DNA of 64,000 nucleotides, taken from the NCBI GenBank assembly GCA_028290465.1, contig JAQGJU010000057.1:1-64000 (forward strand), in the 5' to 3' direction. Below the pieces are notes generated by a model. It worked only from the letters and a program-made list of their open reading frames with translations, ran no database searches and had not been told where the DNA came from. A program made the translations under genes and the position numbers. The stretch comes from Xanthobacteraceae bacterium. GTDB taxonomy: Bacteria; Pseudomonadota; Alphaproteobacteria; Rhizobiales; Xanthobacteraceae. This document shows positions 1 through 9,290 of this stretch, in pieces (position 1 is the stretch's first letter; each line of letters starts with the position of its first letter).

Positions 1-3000
1 CGGCGCCGGTGTCGATATGGATGGTCGACTGCGCCAGTCCGGTGCCGTTCAGGCTGCCGGTCACATTGACGGTGTCGCCACCGCCATTGGTGGTGATGAA
101 GATATCTTCGACCGCCTTGGTGGCGACCTCGTAGTTCAGCGCCGTGGCCTGTACGTTGTTGTTCGCGCCGGCCAGAATATTGATGCCGAGATAAGTCTGG
201 CTGTTCAGCGTCATGGCATTGACGTTGTAGGTCTCGGCGTCGTTGGCGCCGATGACATTCAGCTTGTCATTGCCCGTGCCGCCATCGACCACGTCGTGGC
301 CGGTGCCGACCACGTAGTTGATGATGTCGTTATCGGCGCCGCCCGAAATCGTGTCGTTTCCGGTAGAGCCGGTGATGGTGTCATCGCCAGCGCCGCCGTT
401 CAACGTAACGCCCAGCGTCTGCACGCCTTGATACGACAACTGATACGCCAAATCATAGACCGTGCTATTGCCGGTCCAACCGACCGCAAAATTTGCGTCG
501 CGGGTGGCCAAATCTCCGGAAATTAGGAATAACCCACCCTGCTCGGCTGCCAGCGCACCGGTGACCAGCGGCACTTCCGCAAATCCGTTGATGGCGTCCC
601 GCGCGACAAAGGCGTCGACGACAAACGCGTAAGTTTTTGCCGGTGTCAGCGCCAAGTGCGGCGCAACGGTGAAGTTGAAGGTCTGTGCTCCCATGCTGAC
701 CGCCGCTGAAAGAGTCGTGCTTTCATACAGAGGAGCACCGGCGACCGGATGATTATTGACCGTATCCCAAGCCACGATCAAGACATGAAAATCGACCGCG
801 TCCGGACCGAACGAATTACCGAGCGTAAAGCTGAGTTGGTCCAGCACGGCCGATTTCGCGACGAAGGTCTGTGCAATATACGGAATCGTGCCGGGGCCTT
901 CCCCGAACGCCGCGAGGCGATTGGGCTGCGGTCCGAGCGCGGTTCCGGCTGTAACAGGCACAAAGGGATTCAACCCGCTAGCGTCGATGATGTCGTTGCC
1001 ACCATTGCCATTGACCGTGATGGCCTCGTCGTTCGTCACCGTCGTGTTCGGAAAATTGGTGCCGGTGACCGTGAAGCTCGCCGCGGTGCCGGACAGCGTG
1101 ATAGTTTCGCCGGTATCGAGACCGGCCACCGTCAGCGCATCGGTGCCGCCGGCCATATTGAGCGTGGCTATCTCGACATTTGACGCCGTGATTTCAGCAC
1201 CGGCAACACCGTCGGTGTCCAGCGTGAAGCCGCTCGTCGTCGCCGTCAGCGTCAGCGACTGCGCGTTCGCATCGCCAGCAACAACTAGCGTGTCAGTGCC
1301 TTGGCCGCCCTCAATGGTGTCGACGCCGTCGCCGATCGCGTAGTTGGACGTGTCGTCGCCGGTGCCGCCGTCGATCGTGTCGTTGCCCTTGCCGCCGGTG
1401 ATCGTGTCATTATCGGCGCCGCCATAGATCGTATCATTGCCGGCCGATCCCATGATGGTGTCGTTGCCGGCACCGCCGTCCAGCGTGAGGCCAGCCACCG
1501 TGTGACCGGCATAAGTCAGCTGATAGGCAAAGTCGGTGTTGCCGGCAGCGCTCGCAACCCACACGTTGGAAAGAGCATCTTCGCGCCCGCCGCCCGACGT
1601 TGAGTAGTAAAGGCCACCCGGCTGCGTGCCATTCGCATCGGAATAGGTCGGAATGTATGCATTGCCCTGTAGCGTCTCGCCGTCGGTCTTGAAGTCGAGC
1701 ACGAAGGCGTAGGTCTGGCCGGGCGTCAGCGTCACGCCGGGCGCCACCGTGAAGTTCGTCGCGCCGCCCGTCGTGTACAGCAGCGTGCCGCTCTCATAGA
1801 GCGGCGTGGCGCTGAGCGGCTTATGGTTGGCTTCGTCCCAGGCGACGATGACGACGCGGAAATCGACCTGTCCGGTCAGATTGTTAAGGCCGAAGGTTAG
1901 CTCCGACAGCGCCTCGCCGGTAGCCACGAACGTCTGAGCCGCGAACCTTGCCCAGCCGTTGCCGAACGCGCCGAACGCGCTCGACCCGGCCAGACCGGGC
2001 CCCGCGGTCGGCGCCACGCCGAACCGGCTGGCGTCGATCGTGTCGTTGCCGCCCTCACCCTTGGTCGTGACGGATTCCGCCCCTGTCACGGTGGTGGTCG
2101 GCAGATTGGTGCCGCTGATCGTGTTGCCGACCAGCGTGATGGTCTCGCCGCTGTTGAGGCCAACCACCGTCAGGCTGTCATTGGCGGCGCCCAGGTTCAG
2201 AACAGCGCGCTCGACATTCGTGGTGACAATCTCGTCGCCGGCCGCGCCGCCGGCGTCGACATTGAAGCCGACAGCCGTCGCCTTCAGCGTAATCGACTGA
2301 TCGCCGTCGGTGCCGGTGAGCACGAGCTTGTCGCCGAGGATCTCGTTGCCTTCGCCGCCTTCGATGGTGTCGACGCCGTCGCCGATCGCGTAGTTGAACG
2401 TATCGTCGCCGGTCCCGCCTTCAACGGTGTCGTTGCCAAGCCCGCCCCGAATCGTATCGTTGCCGTCGAGGCCGGTCAGCACATTGGCATCGTCATCGCC
2501 GGCCAACGTGTCGTTGAAATTGGAGCCGACCGCGTTCTCGACGCCGTCGATGGTGTCGCGGCCATCGCCGGTGTCCTGCGCCTGCGTGTTGCCGAGATCG
2601 ACGCTGACGCCGTGGCCGACGCCCCTGAAATTGATGGTGTCGGTGCCGTTGCCGCCGATGAAGGTGTCGTTGCCGCCGGCGCCGCTGACAAACAACGTGT
2701 CGTCGCCGTCGTGGCCGATGAATTCGATGCTGTGATTGCTGGTCAGGCCACGCGCATCGACGGTGTCGCCGCTGTTGCCGTTGCCGTCCTCGATAGTGAT
2801 GGTCGAGGTCGCAAGGCCGGTACCGCCGAGACTGCCGCTGACGATGACTTTGTCGGCGCCCGCGCCGGTCTGGATGTAAATGTCTTCGACGTCGCGGGTC
2901 GCGACTTCATAGTTCGCGCTTGTGGCATCCACGTCTTGCGCGACCGCGATGCCGTCCAGGATATTGATGCCGACGAATTGTTGCCCGCCCAGCGTGATCG

Positions 3001-5905
3001 CATTGACGTTGAAGGTTTCCGACGTGGCGCTGCCGTAGATTTCCTGAAGGTCGTTGCCGCCGCCGCCGCGCACGGTGTCCTGCCCGTCGCCCACATCGTA
3101 CGTGAACAGGTCTGCGCCGTCGCCGCCGTCGATCGTATCGTCGCCGGCGCCGCCACGAATATCGTCGGCCTGGTCCGAACCGACGATCTGGTCATCGCCG
3201 CCATTGCCGCGCAGCACGACGCCGCCATAAAAATAATCGGACGCATCGATGATGTCGGCGCCGCCCTTGCCCTCGATCCGGACTTCCTCGTAGCCGATCG
3301 ACGCGATGACGGTTTCGCCGGCGAGGCCTTCCTGCAGGAAGTTCGAGGTCACGATGATGTGGTCGGCTCCGCCGGAGCCTTCGATCAGCAGGTGATCGTT
3401 GTTGCCGCCGAGCGGATCGTCGAGCACCCAGATGCGCTCGATCTCGCTGGCCGTGACTTCAATGCCGGCGATATCGGTATAATCCGCCGTAAAGGACTCG
3501 AAGCCGGTCAGCGTGATGGTGAGGTGGTCGTTCCAATAGAATGACCCGTCGAGGATCGCGGTGTCGTAATCGTCGCCAGTCTCGCCGCCGACGAACACGT
3601 CGTAATCCCAGCTGAACACACCCAAATCGAACACATAGGCGAGTTGGTCGCGATCGGCGCCGCCAAAGAGGTTGTCGTTGCCTTCTTCACCCGCGAGCCG
3701 GTCATCGCCGTCGCCGCCGAACAGATCGTCGTCGCCACGGCCACCGAACAGCAGGTCGTCACCACGACCACCAAAGAGGATGTCATCGCCGCGACCGCCG
3801 TCCAGGAAGTCATGGCCACGACCGCCATCAAGGATGTCGTCGCCGCGGCCGCCGTAGAGGATATCGCTGCCACGGCCGCCATAGAGCTTGTCGTTGCCGC
3901 GGCCGCCGTACAGATCGTCGTCGCCCTGACCGCCGTGCAGTTCGTCATTGCCACGGCCGCCATCGAGTAAGTCATGGCCCGCGTCGCCATAGAGCTTGTC
4001 GTCGCCGCCATTGCCGACCAGTTGATCGTTGTCATCGCCACCACGCAGCGTATCGTCACCGCCATCGCCGCGCAGGAAGTCGTCGCCCTTACCGCCTTCC
4101 AGCGTGTCGTCGCCGCCCATGCCGCGCATGGTATCGTCGCCATCCTGGCCGCGCAGGATGTTGGCCTCCTGACCGCCGATGATGACGTCGTCGCCACTGC
4201 CGCCGGTCGCATTGACGATATCTTCGCCGAGCCGGTCGATGCCGACCACCTTCACCGCGGCACCATCATGATCGGTCGCGGTGTTGGCGTCGACGAGCTG
4301 GATTCCCGGGAAAACGCCGGGCCCGATCTGGGGACTGTTCGCCAGATTGATGAAGACGCCCTCGGTCAATGCCGAATAGTCGATGGTGGCGCCGGCATCC
4401 AGGATCACGCCGTTGGCGTCGATCTCGACCTTGAAGGAACCGTCGATGGAGTCGCCATCACTGTCGACCGCCGTGAACGTAAAGGTCAGATCGAGATAAT
4501 GCTGCGTGCCATCCGGCGCCGGATGGTCGAGCGGCTGGCGCAGGTCGAAGGTGTAGGTGCCTTTGTCGAGTGCCCCGGCATCCGACAGCGTGACGGTGAA
4601 GACGATGCTGGTGTCACCAATCAACAAGGGCACCGACAGTCCAACATATCCGACCAGCACGTCACCGATGAAAGTGTAGCGAACCAGTTCGCCGTTCGAG
4701 GTCAGCGGGCCGGCGAACGACGACGTCCCGTTCACCGCGACGTTGTTGCCGGCTAATGCCGGATCGGTTTCCGTGAACCCGACCGAGCGGTCGCCCGGCA
4801 GCCCCGGACCCGTGTTAGACCGGTCGGCGCCCCAGGAAATTTCCAGCGATGCATCGACGACCGATGCCGGCATCCCACCGTCTTCACTCGTGAGCCCGGT
4901 CGTGACCGGACCGGCGACCGGCGAGTCGTCGTTGACGGCGACTTGGAACGTGCCATTGGCGAAATCGCCATTGCCGTCGGTCGCGATGAAGTCGATCGAC
5001 AGCGTGACGGTGTCTTCGGTGCCGGCGATTGGATGATCGAGCGGCTGCAACAGCGTGAAGGTGTATTCGCCGTTCAGCGGCGTGGTATCGAGCGTGATGG
5101 TGAAGACATGACGCGTCGGATCGCTCGGATCGACGCCCGTATAGCCGACCAGCGCCGGCAATCCGGCAATGACGGTCAGTGCGAGGCTGATGGCTTGGCC
5201 GCCCGAGGTCAGCCCGGTGAGGCCCGGTTGCGTCGCCGCAAACGCCAGCGTGCGGCCGGTCAGATCCTGGCCGAAATCGACGTTCAACGAAATCGTAATC
5301 GAGACGGCTTCGCCCGGCACGTCGCCCGGTCCGCCGATCAGGCCTTCGGACAGCCCTTCGTCGTCGGCGTTGCCGAGCGCGATCGCGCCGATGCGCGGCA
5401 CGGTGTTGGTCAGGTTTTCGACATTGCCATTGCCGGCACCGTTGCCGCCTTCGCCGCTCAGCAGCCCGAGGGCACTGCGGGTGCCGAAACCTTCGACCGT
5501 CGCGTCGTGAAAACTGGCGCCGGAATTCGGCGCACCGGCATTGCCGGCCGCCGGCAGGATCGACGCATCGTCGGTGATCGGAAACAGTGTGGCGAACTCG
5601 CTGCCGACGATGACGCGGCCGCCTTCGACTTCGATGTTCAGATTCTGAAACGGCTTGCCGCTGTCGTCGAAGAACCCGGCAATCGTGACGGTCGCCTGAT
5701 TGTCGAACAGGATGACCAACCGGTCACCGACATGGACGAACGTGACCTTCTCGTTGCCGATGTCCGAGAGATCAAGCCGCGCCGTGTTGTCCAGCCGGAG
5801 GCTGATCGCCTGTTCGCCCTGTGGTTTGGCGATCTTGATGACGTGCTGCGTGGAATTGGCGGCGGAACCCACGGTTGCCTGGGCGATGATAAAGGGCGCG
5901 TTCAT
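1..5905 (-). CDS. Giant RTX-like calcium-binding protein with T1SS-143-type repeats (3' end outside window)
   Basis: The frame is open from ATG 5905 to the left edge, giving 1,968 residues without a stop, so the C-terminus and any secretion signal are missing. GGAG lies about 7 nt before the ATG. There is no Sec signal peptide. After a glycine/asparagine-rich linker (about residues 110-165), residues about 168-329 and 326-502 form two related units, each with a QPLDHP motif and an ATDGDGD-like motif; these match what I know of T1SS-143/DUF5801 repeats. Residues about 565-750 are a dense run of GGxGxDxLxGG nonapeptides, the calcium-binding RTX beta-roll. The rest alternates short RTX runs with beta-rich modules, including two copies of a domain containing AQTFVA and VIVAWD. 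It is probably exported by a type I system to the surface or medium, as an adhesin or matrix protein. No T1SS genes are in the window. Confidence 0.9.
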   Translation of the reverse strand, partial: MNAPFIIAQATVGSAANSTQHVIKIAKPQGEQAISLRLDNTARLDLSDIGNEKVTFVHVGDRLVILFDNQATVTIAGFFDDSGKPFQNLNIEVEGGRVIVGSEFATLFPITDDASILPAAGNAGAPNSGASFHDATVEGFGTRSALGLLSGEGGNGAGNGNVENLTNTVPRIGAIALGNADDEGLSEGLIGGPGDVPGEAVSITISLNVDFGQDLTGRTLAFAATQPGLTGLTSGGQAISLALTVIAGLPALVGYTGVDPSDPTRHVFTITLDTTPLNGEYTFTLLQPLDHPIAGTEDTVTLSIDFIATDGNGDFANGTFQVAVNDDSPVAGPVTTGLTSEDGGMPASVVDASLEISWGADRSNTGPGLPGDRSVGFTETDPALAGNNVAVNGTSSFAGPLTSNGELVRYTFIGDVLVGYVGLSVPLLIGDTSIVFTVTLSDAGALDKGTYTFDLRQPLDHPAPDGTQHYLDLTFTFTAVDSDGDSIDGSFKVEIDANGVILDAGATIDYSALTEGVFINLANSPQIGPGVFPGIQLVDANTATDHDGAAVKVVGIDRLGEDIVNATGGSGDDVIIGGQEANILRGQDGDDTMRGMGGDDTLEGGKGDDFLRGDGGDDTLRGGDDNDQLVGNGGDDKLYGDAGHDLLDGGRGNDELHGGQGDDDLYGGRGNDKLYGGRGSDILYGGRGDDILDGGRGHDFLDGGRGDDILFGGRGDDLLFGGRGDDDLFGGDGDDRLAGEEGNDNLFGGADRDQLAYVFDLGVFSWDYDVFVGGETGDDYDTAILDGSFYWNDHLTITLTGFESFTADYTDIAGIEVTASEIERIWVLDDPLGGNNDHLLIEGSGGADHIIVTSNFLQEGLAGETVIASIGYEEVRIEGKGGADIIDASDYFYGGVVLRGNGGDDQIVGSDQADDIRGGAGDDTIDGGDGADLFTYDVGDGQDTVRGGGGNDLQEIYGSATSETFNVNAITLGGQQFVGINILDGIAVAQDVDATSANYEVATRDVEDIYIQTGAGADKVIVSGSLGGTGLATSTITIEDGNGNSGDTVDARGLTSNHSIEFIGHDGDDTLFVSGAGGNDTFIGGNGTDTINFRGVGHGVSVDLGNTQAQDTGDGRDTIDGVENAVGSNFNDTLAGDDDANVLTGLDGNDTIRGGLGNDTVEGGTGDDTFNYAIGDGVDTIEGGEGNEILGDKLVLTGTDGDQSITLKATAVGFNVDAGGAAGDEIVTTNVERAVLNLGAANDSLTVVGLNSGETITLVGNTISGTNLPTTTVTGAESVTTKGEGGNDTIDASRFGVAPTAGPGLAGSSAFGAFGNGWARFAAQTFVATGEALSELTFGLNNLTGQVDFRVVIVAWDEANHKPLSATPLYESGTLLYTTGGATNFTVAPGVTLTPGQTYAFVLDFKTDGETLQGNAYIPTYSDANGTQPGGLYYSTSGGGREDALSNVWVASAAGNTDFAYQLTYAGHTVAGLTLDGGAGNDTIMGSAGNDTIYGGADNDTITGGKGNDTIDGGTGDDTSNYAIGDGVDTIEGGQGTDTLVVAGDANAQSLTLTATTSGFTLDTDGVAGAEITASNVEIATLNMAGGTDALTVAGLDTGETITLSGTAASFTVTGTNFPNTTVTNDEAITVNGNGGNDIIDASGLNPFVPVTAGTALGPQPNRLAAFGEGPGTIPYIAQTFVAKSAVLDQLSFTLGNSFGPDAVDFHVLIVAWDTVNNHPVAGAPLYESTTLSAAVSMGAQTFNFTVAPHLALTPAKTYAFVVDAFVARDAINGFAEVPLVTGALAAEQGGLFLISGDLATRDANFAVGWTGNSTVYDLAYQLSYQGVQTLGVTLNGGAGDDTITGSTGNDTISGGADNDIINYVVGTGHDVVDGGTGNDKLNVIGANDAETYNVNAMTLNSQTYLGINILAGANNNVQATALNYEVATKAVEDIFITTNGGGDTVNVTGSLNGTGLAQSTIHIDTGA

Positions 5906-6189
5906 GTGCGGCTCCGTGCTTCCGACTACAACCGCTTTTGGACACGATACTCGCGTCGATTGCGGAGGTAGAATGTTCAAGAAGCCGGAAAATGGCACAG
6001 CTTACAGACACTTGGTATTTCGAATTTTACTCTTTGTTAATTTAACCAAGGCTGTTGCCGCGGTGCATGCTTATGCAACGCACCTGTCATGTGCCCGCCT
6101 TTATTTGGCTGCGTTCGCACTACTTTTAGGCGAGGCGGAGTAGGGACGACACACGACTCAATTGCCGGTTGCGCCAGACAAGTCGGAAC

Positions 6190-6399
6190 TCAGCCGCGGT
6201 GTCGGCTTTTGCGCGCCTGCTCGACCTTGTGCTGACGGCGGGCCTGATGGCGCATCGCCTGCCGGTTCGCCGGACCCGACGGGGCCACAACCTCGCGGCG
6301 CTTCCCGCGAAGCACCGGGAAAAACCGGCGCAGCAGCAGCGCGAATGCGATGCCAAGGCCGCCCCCCAGCACCATGAACAGCATCGTGTTTGTTGTCAT
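6190..6399 (-). CDS. Small single-pass membrane protein, unknown function
   Basis: This is a 69-residue product. Residues about 5-23 form one hydrophobic segment (MLFMVLGGGLGIAFALLL), followed by a strongly basic Arg/Lys/His/Gln-rich cytoplasmic tail. The ATG at 6399 is preceded by a strong GGGGAGG ribosome-binding site, the main reason to believe the gene. It lies 31 nt after the YjdM-like gene on the same strand and probably shares the ctaA transcript. I do not recognise a family. Function is unknown. Confidence 0.6.
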   Translation of the reverse strand: MTTNTMLFMVLGGGLGIAFALLLRRFFPVLRGKRREVVAPSGPANRQAMRHQARRQHKVEQARKSRHRG

Positions 6400-6430
6400 G
6401 TCGTGGCCTCCCCTTACACTACCCCAGCAG

Positions 6431-6652
6431 TCACGCCTTTTTCAGAAACGCGGTCTTCAATACCAGGCCTTTGACCTGCTTGGTGTTGCATTCGATTTCA
6501 TCCGGATCGCCGGTCAGGCGGATGTTCTTCACCATGGTGCCGCGCTTCAAGGTCTCCGAGGTGCCTTTGACCTTGAGATCCTTGATCAGCGTCGCCGAGT
6601 CGCCTTCGTTCAGCGTGGCGCCGTTGCTGTCCTTCACGACGATGTCGGTCAT
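6431..6652 (-). CDS. PhnA/YjdM-family protein, short form without zinc ribbon
   Basis: The 73 residues match the C-terminal PhnA domain: a VVKDSNG start, GDSATLIKDLKVKG, then a basic GTMVKNIRL segment and a C-terminal LKTAFLKK. E. coli YjdM is about 110 residues and carries an N-terminal zinc-ribbon; no cysteine pairs for that are present here, so this is the compact form. The old name (alkylphosphonate uptake protein PhnA) is historical and the role is not established. Start ATG 6652 lies 11 nt beyond the ctaA stop, so the two are probably co-transcribed. A longer N-terminus would overlap ctaA. Confidence 0.85.
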   Translation of the reverse strand: MTDIVVKDSNGATLNEGDSATLIKDLKVKGTSETLKRGTMVKNIRLTGDPDEIECNTKQVKGLVLKTAFLKKA

Positions 6653-6663
6653 CTGGTTTCCAT

Positions 6664-7752
6664 TCAGGACGCCGGCGACGGCGGCGCCGTCCGGTAGGCG
6701 TGCTCTGTCGTGAGCGCCGTGCGCAAATTGGCAACATGCGCGACCGCGATGGTGAGCACCACCATGGCGACGCCCTGATGCAGCAGCGCCAGCCCGATCG
6801 GCACCTGATACAGCAGCGTGAGAATGCCCAGCGCCGCCTGCACAGTGACGGCGCCGGCCAGCGCCAGCGCGCCGGTCTGCGCCGGTCCGCTGCGTACGGT
6901 GCGCATGACGGCCAGCACATGCAGAAGAGACACGCCCCACAGCACATAGGCCGTCATGCGATGATTGAACTGCACCGTCAGCGTGTTCTCGAACAGATTG
7001 CGCCACCACGGCGTCGTGAAAAACAGATCGGCCGGTTTCGGCAACAGCACGCCGTCCATCAAAGGCCAGGTATTGTAGATCAGCCCGGCGCGCAGACCCG
7101 CGACCAAGGCGCCGAGATAGATCTGCACCAGCACCAGAACCAGCAGCGCGACCGCGCCGGCGCGAATCCTGGCCGGCACCTCTAGGGGTTTGCGTTCGCT
7201 AAGACCGAACAGCGTCCACGCCACGCCGGCATAGATCAGGGCAGCCAGCGTCAGATGCACTGCCAGCCGATATTGTGAGACCTCGACACGCTCCGACAGG
7301 CCGGACGCCACCATCCACCAGCCGACCGCGCCTTGCAACGCACCAAGGCCGAAGATCAGCCACAGCCGGCCGCGCAGCCCCGGCGCGATATCGCCGCGCC
7401 ACAGGAAGAACAGGAACGGCAGCAGGAAGGCCGCGCCGATCACCCGGCCGAGCAGCCGATGCGTCCACTCCCACCAATAGATCGTCTGGAACTCGTCCAG
7501 CGTCATGCCGTGATTGCGCGCGGTGTATTGCGGAATGGTTTTGTACTTGCCGAACTCGGCCTGCCACGCCTCATGGCTCAGCGGCGGCAGCGTGCCGGTG
7601 ACCGGCTTCCATTCGACGATCGACAGGCCGGATTCGGTGAGCCTCGTAGCGCCGCCGACCAGCACCATGGCAAAAATCAGCGCCGCGACGGCCAGCAGCC
7701 ACAGCCGGATGGCGCGGTTGGAATCGCGGCGGGAGGTCGCATCGGGCGTCAT
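6664..7752 (-). CDS. ctaA: Heme A synthase (COX15/CtaA family)
   Basis: This 362-residue inner-membrane enzyme converts heme O to heme A for the aa3-type cytochrome c oxidase. Eight hydrophobic segments can be seen in two homologous halves. Heme-ligand histidines sit in [10 protein letters not shown] (His about 98), [16 protein letters not shown] and LLHQGVA, the pattern of the family. The [18 protein letters not shown] motif near residue 40-57 is typical of the alphaproteobacterial/mitochondrial (type 2) group. Length is normal. It is followed closely by the YjdM-like gene. Start ATG 7752 puts a short polar N-terminus before the first membrane helix. No other oxidase assembly genes are nearby. 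Confidence 0.95.
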   Translation of the reverse strand: MTPDATSRRDSNRAIRLWLLAVAALIFAMVLVGGATRLTESGLSIVEWKPVTGTLPPLSHEAWQAEFGKYKTIPQYTARNHGMTLDEFQTIYWWEWTHRLLGRVIGAAFLLPFLFFLWRGDIAPGLRGRLWLIFGLGALQGAVGWWMVASGLSERVEVSQYRLAVHLTLAALIYAGVAWTLFGLSERKPLEVPARIRAGAVALLVLVLVQIYLGALVAGLRAGLIYNTWPLMDGVLLPKPADLFFTTPWWRNLFENTLTVQFNHRMTAYVLWGVSLLHVLAVMRTVRSGPAQTGALALAGAVTVQAALGILTLLYQVPIGLALLHQGVAMVVLTIAVAHVANLRTALTTEHAYRTAPPSPAS

Positions 7753-7841
7753 GTGGGCTCGCTTGCCGGGGTCGCGCGGACCATATAGTTGCTGGCTACC
7801 TGGCGCAAACTGCCGGCTCTCCCCTTTTTAAGAGACACGCC

Positions 7842-8060
7842 ATGCATATCCGCACCCGCAAGCTGATCGGAACCGTCGGACTTTTCGTCCTGGTCACGCT
7901 GTGGGCGCTGATCGCGATGGCGTTCGCCCAGTTCCCGCCGATCCGCGACAATGGCTGGCTGTCGGCCTTGTATTACGTGGTGGCCGGGCTCGGCTGGGTG
8001 CTGCCGGCGATGCCGCTCGTCGGCTGGATGGTGCGGCCGGATAAACCCGCTGCTAACTAG
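7842..8060 (+). CDS. DUF2842 family membrane protein
   Basis: This 72-residue protein has two hydrophobic helices (residues about 9-29 and 40-62) separated by FPPIRDNGWLSALYY. It fits DUF2842, a small family found mainly in Alphaproteobacteria with no assigned function. It is transcribed divergently from ctaA, with 89 nt between the starts that must hold both promoters. The stop codon TAG at 8058-8060 runs directly into the first base of a palindromic repeat. Confidence 0.85.
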   Translation: MHIRTRKLIGTVGLFVLVTLWALIAMAFAQFPPIRDNGWLSALYYVVAGLGWVLPAMPLVGWMVRPDKPAAN

Positions 8061-8108
8061 AGCATGATCCCGAAAAGTGGGAACCGGTTTTCGGATAAGA
8101 TCATGCTC
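8060..8108. repeat. Dispersed palindromic repeat, family A, short form
   Basis: Imperfect inverted repeat of about 49 bp beginning GAGCATGATC and ending GATCATGCTC, with the inner core GTGGGAACCGGTTTTCGG. Related copies occur at 24657-24728, 25056-25129, 31206-31278 and a partial copy near 32302. It sits directly after the DUF2842 stop codon, so it could act as a transcript-end hairpin. Similar intergenic palindromes are common in Hyphomicrobiales genomes. Confidence 0.85.
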
Positions 8109-8134
8109 AAACAAGAAGCTAGACCGAGATCGGT

Positions 8135-9205
8135 TTAAGCGGCATCCACCTGGCGGAATCCGTTCCACATCGCGGTCGCGGCACCGGACAGCAGCACCTT
8201 CACAAAGCGCAATTGCTGGAATTCGCCGTTCAGTGACAGCCGCGGCAGCGCGGTTAGATGCTGGGCGTGCGCCGGAAACAGCACGCCCGGCCGCGTCGTG
8301 GTCGCGGTCTTGAAGCCGAGTTCGGCCGCGATGGCGAATTCGCGCGCGCCTGCCGACGTCGGATCGCCGACCGGATAGGCGAAGTGCTCCGGCACGATGC
8401 CGAGCGAAGCCTCGATCACTTGCCGGCTCATCGCCATTTCGGATCGCGCGGTTTTCTCCGGCACCTTGGCCAGCATTACATGATTGACGGTGTGCGCGCC
8501 GATGGTGACCAGCGGATCGGCGGCCAATTGCGTCAGCTCCTGCCAGTCCATGCACAGATCGTTGCACAGTGCAGCGATGTCGACCTGATGGCGCGCCGCG
8601 AGATCGCGGATCACCAGGCGCAATTCGTGTTCGGTCTTCAGACTGCGCAGCCAGCCATAAAGCTGATCGTAGACGTGGCGCTTGTCGTCGATGCTGGCGC
8701 AATCGAAATACCGGTTCTCGCCCTTGATCACCAAGCCGATGCGATCGTTGCGCGCGACCACTTCTTCCAGCGCCACCCACCACAATTCGCCGAGCCGGTC
8801 CGGGAAGCTGGTCGGGATGTAGACCGTGAACGGGATCTGCTCCTTCTTCAGGATCGGATAGGCCCACTCCAAAGTATCGCGGTAGCCGTCATCGATGGTT
8901 ACGCAGACGAAGCGCTTTTCGAAATCCCCCGTGACCATGCGCCGGTGCATGTCGTCGAGGCTGATCAGGTCGACGCCGGAGGTGCGCAGCATCGCCGCGA
9001 CGTCCTCCAGGAATCTCGGCTGCACTTCGAGCAGGCGGTTCGGCTGGAACCGGCCATGCCGTGGCGGCCGGACATGGTGCAGGGTCAGAATGGCGCCGAC
9101 GCCACCCAGGAACGGGCGCAAGGCCGCATGGGCGCCACTGAAGAACAGTGTCTCCATACCGGTACGAATGATGGTCTTCTTCAGGCCGGCCAAGGCTGCC
9201 TCCAC
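8135..9205 (-). CDS. Polysaccharide deacetylase (NodB/CE4 family)
   Basis: The 356-residue protein carries NodB-fold signatures: TIDDGYRD near residue 103-110 (the FDDG metal/catalytic motif, with Asp105-Asp106) and GAHTVNH further on, the H-x3-H zinc-binding motif. A conserved FAYPVGDP follows (cf. FAYPYG in the family). There is no obvious signal peptide, so this is likely a cytoplasmic or peripheral enzyme that de-N-acetylates a sugar precursor or polysaccharide. It opens the surface-polysaccharide region, which suggests it modifies that polymer. The start is uncertain: GTG 9205 has a weak ribosome-binding site, and ATG 9157 is an alternative that would keep all motifs. Confidence 0.85.
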   Translation of the reverse strand: MEAALAGLKKTIIRTGMETLFFSGAHAALRPFLGGVGAILTLHHVRPPRHGRFQPNRLLEVQPRFLEDVAAMLRTSGVDLISLDDMHRRMVTGDFEKRFVCVTIDDGYRDTLEWAYPILKKEQIPFTVYIPTSFPDRLGELWWVALEEVVARNDRIGLVIKGENRYFDCASIDDKRHVYDQLYGWLRSLKTEHELRLVIRDLAARHQVDIAALCNDLCMDWQELTQLAADPLVTIGAHTVNHVMLAKVPEKTARSEMAMSRQVIEASLGIVPEHFAYPVGDPTSAGAREFAIAAELGFKTATTTRPGVLFPAHAQHLTALPRLSLNGEFQQLRFVKVLLSGAATAMWNGFRQVDAA

Positions 9206-9290
9206 AGCGAGACGCCATCATGCCCCGCCGTTCGTTGAGAACTGCTTTACGCGCCGCCGACAGGTTTTCGGACCCGTTCTCGGACCGTTC

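Noticed and set aside
3508-4212. Long Ala/Thr/Met/Ser-rich frames overlapping the RTX region on both strands
   Set aside because: They are other-frame readings of the periodic GGxGxD repeat DNA. The coherent protein is in the frame starting at 5905.
3660-4215. Regular short repeats that could suggest a CRISPR array
   Set aside because: The period is 27 nt, codes for RTX nonapeptides, and lacks unique spacers.
6011-6050. CTTGGT...ACCAAG around an AT-rich stretch upstream of the RTX gene
   Set aside because: Six-bp arms 28 nt apart are expected by chance; the AT-rich part may be the promoter but no clear -35/-10 was defined.
8258-9238. 326-codon plus-strand frame over the polysaccharide deacetylase
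   Set aside because: Antisense shadow; the minus-strand frame contains the NodB catalytic motifs.
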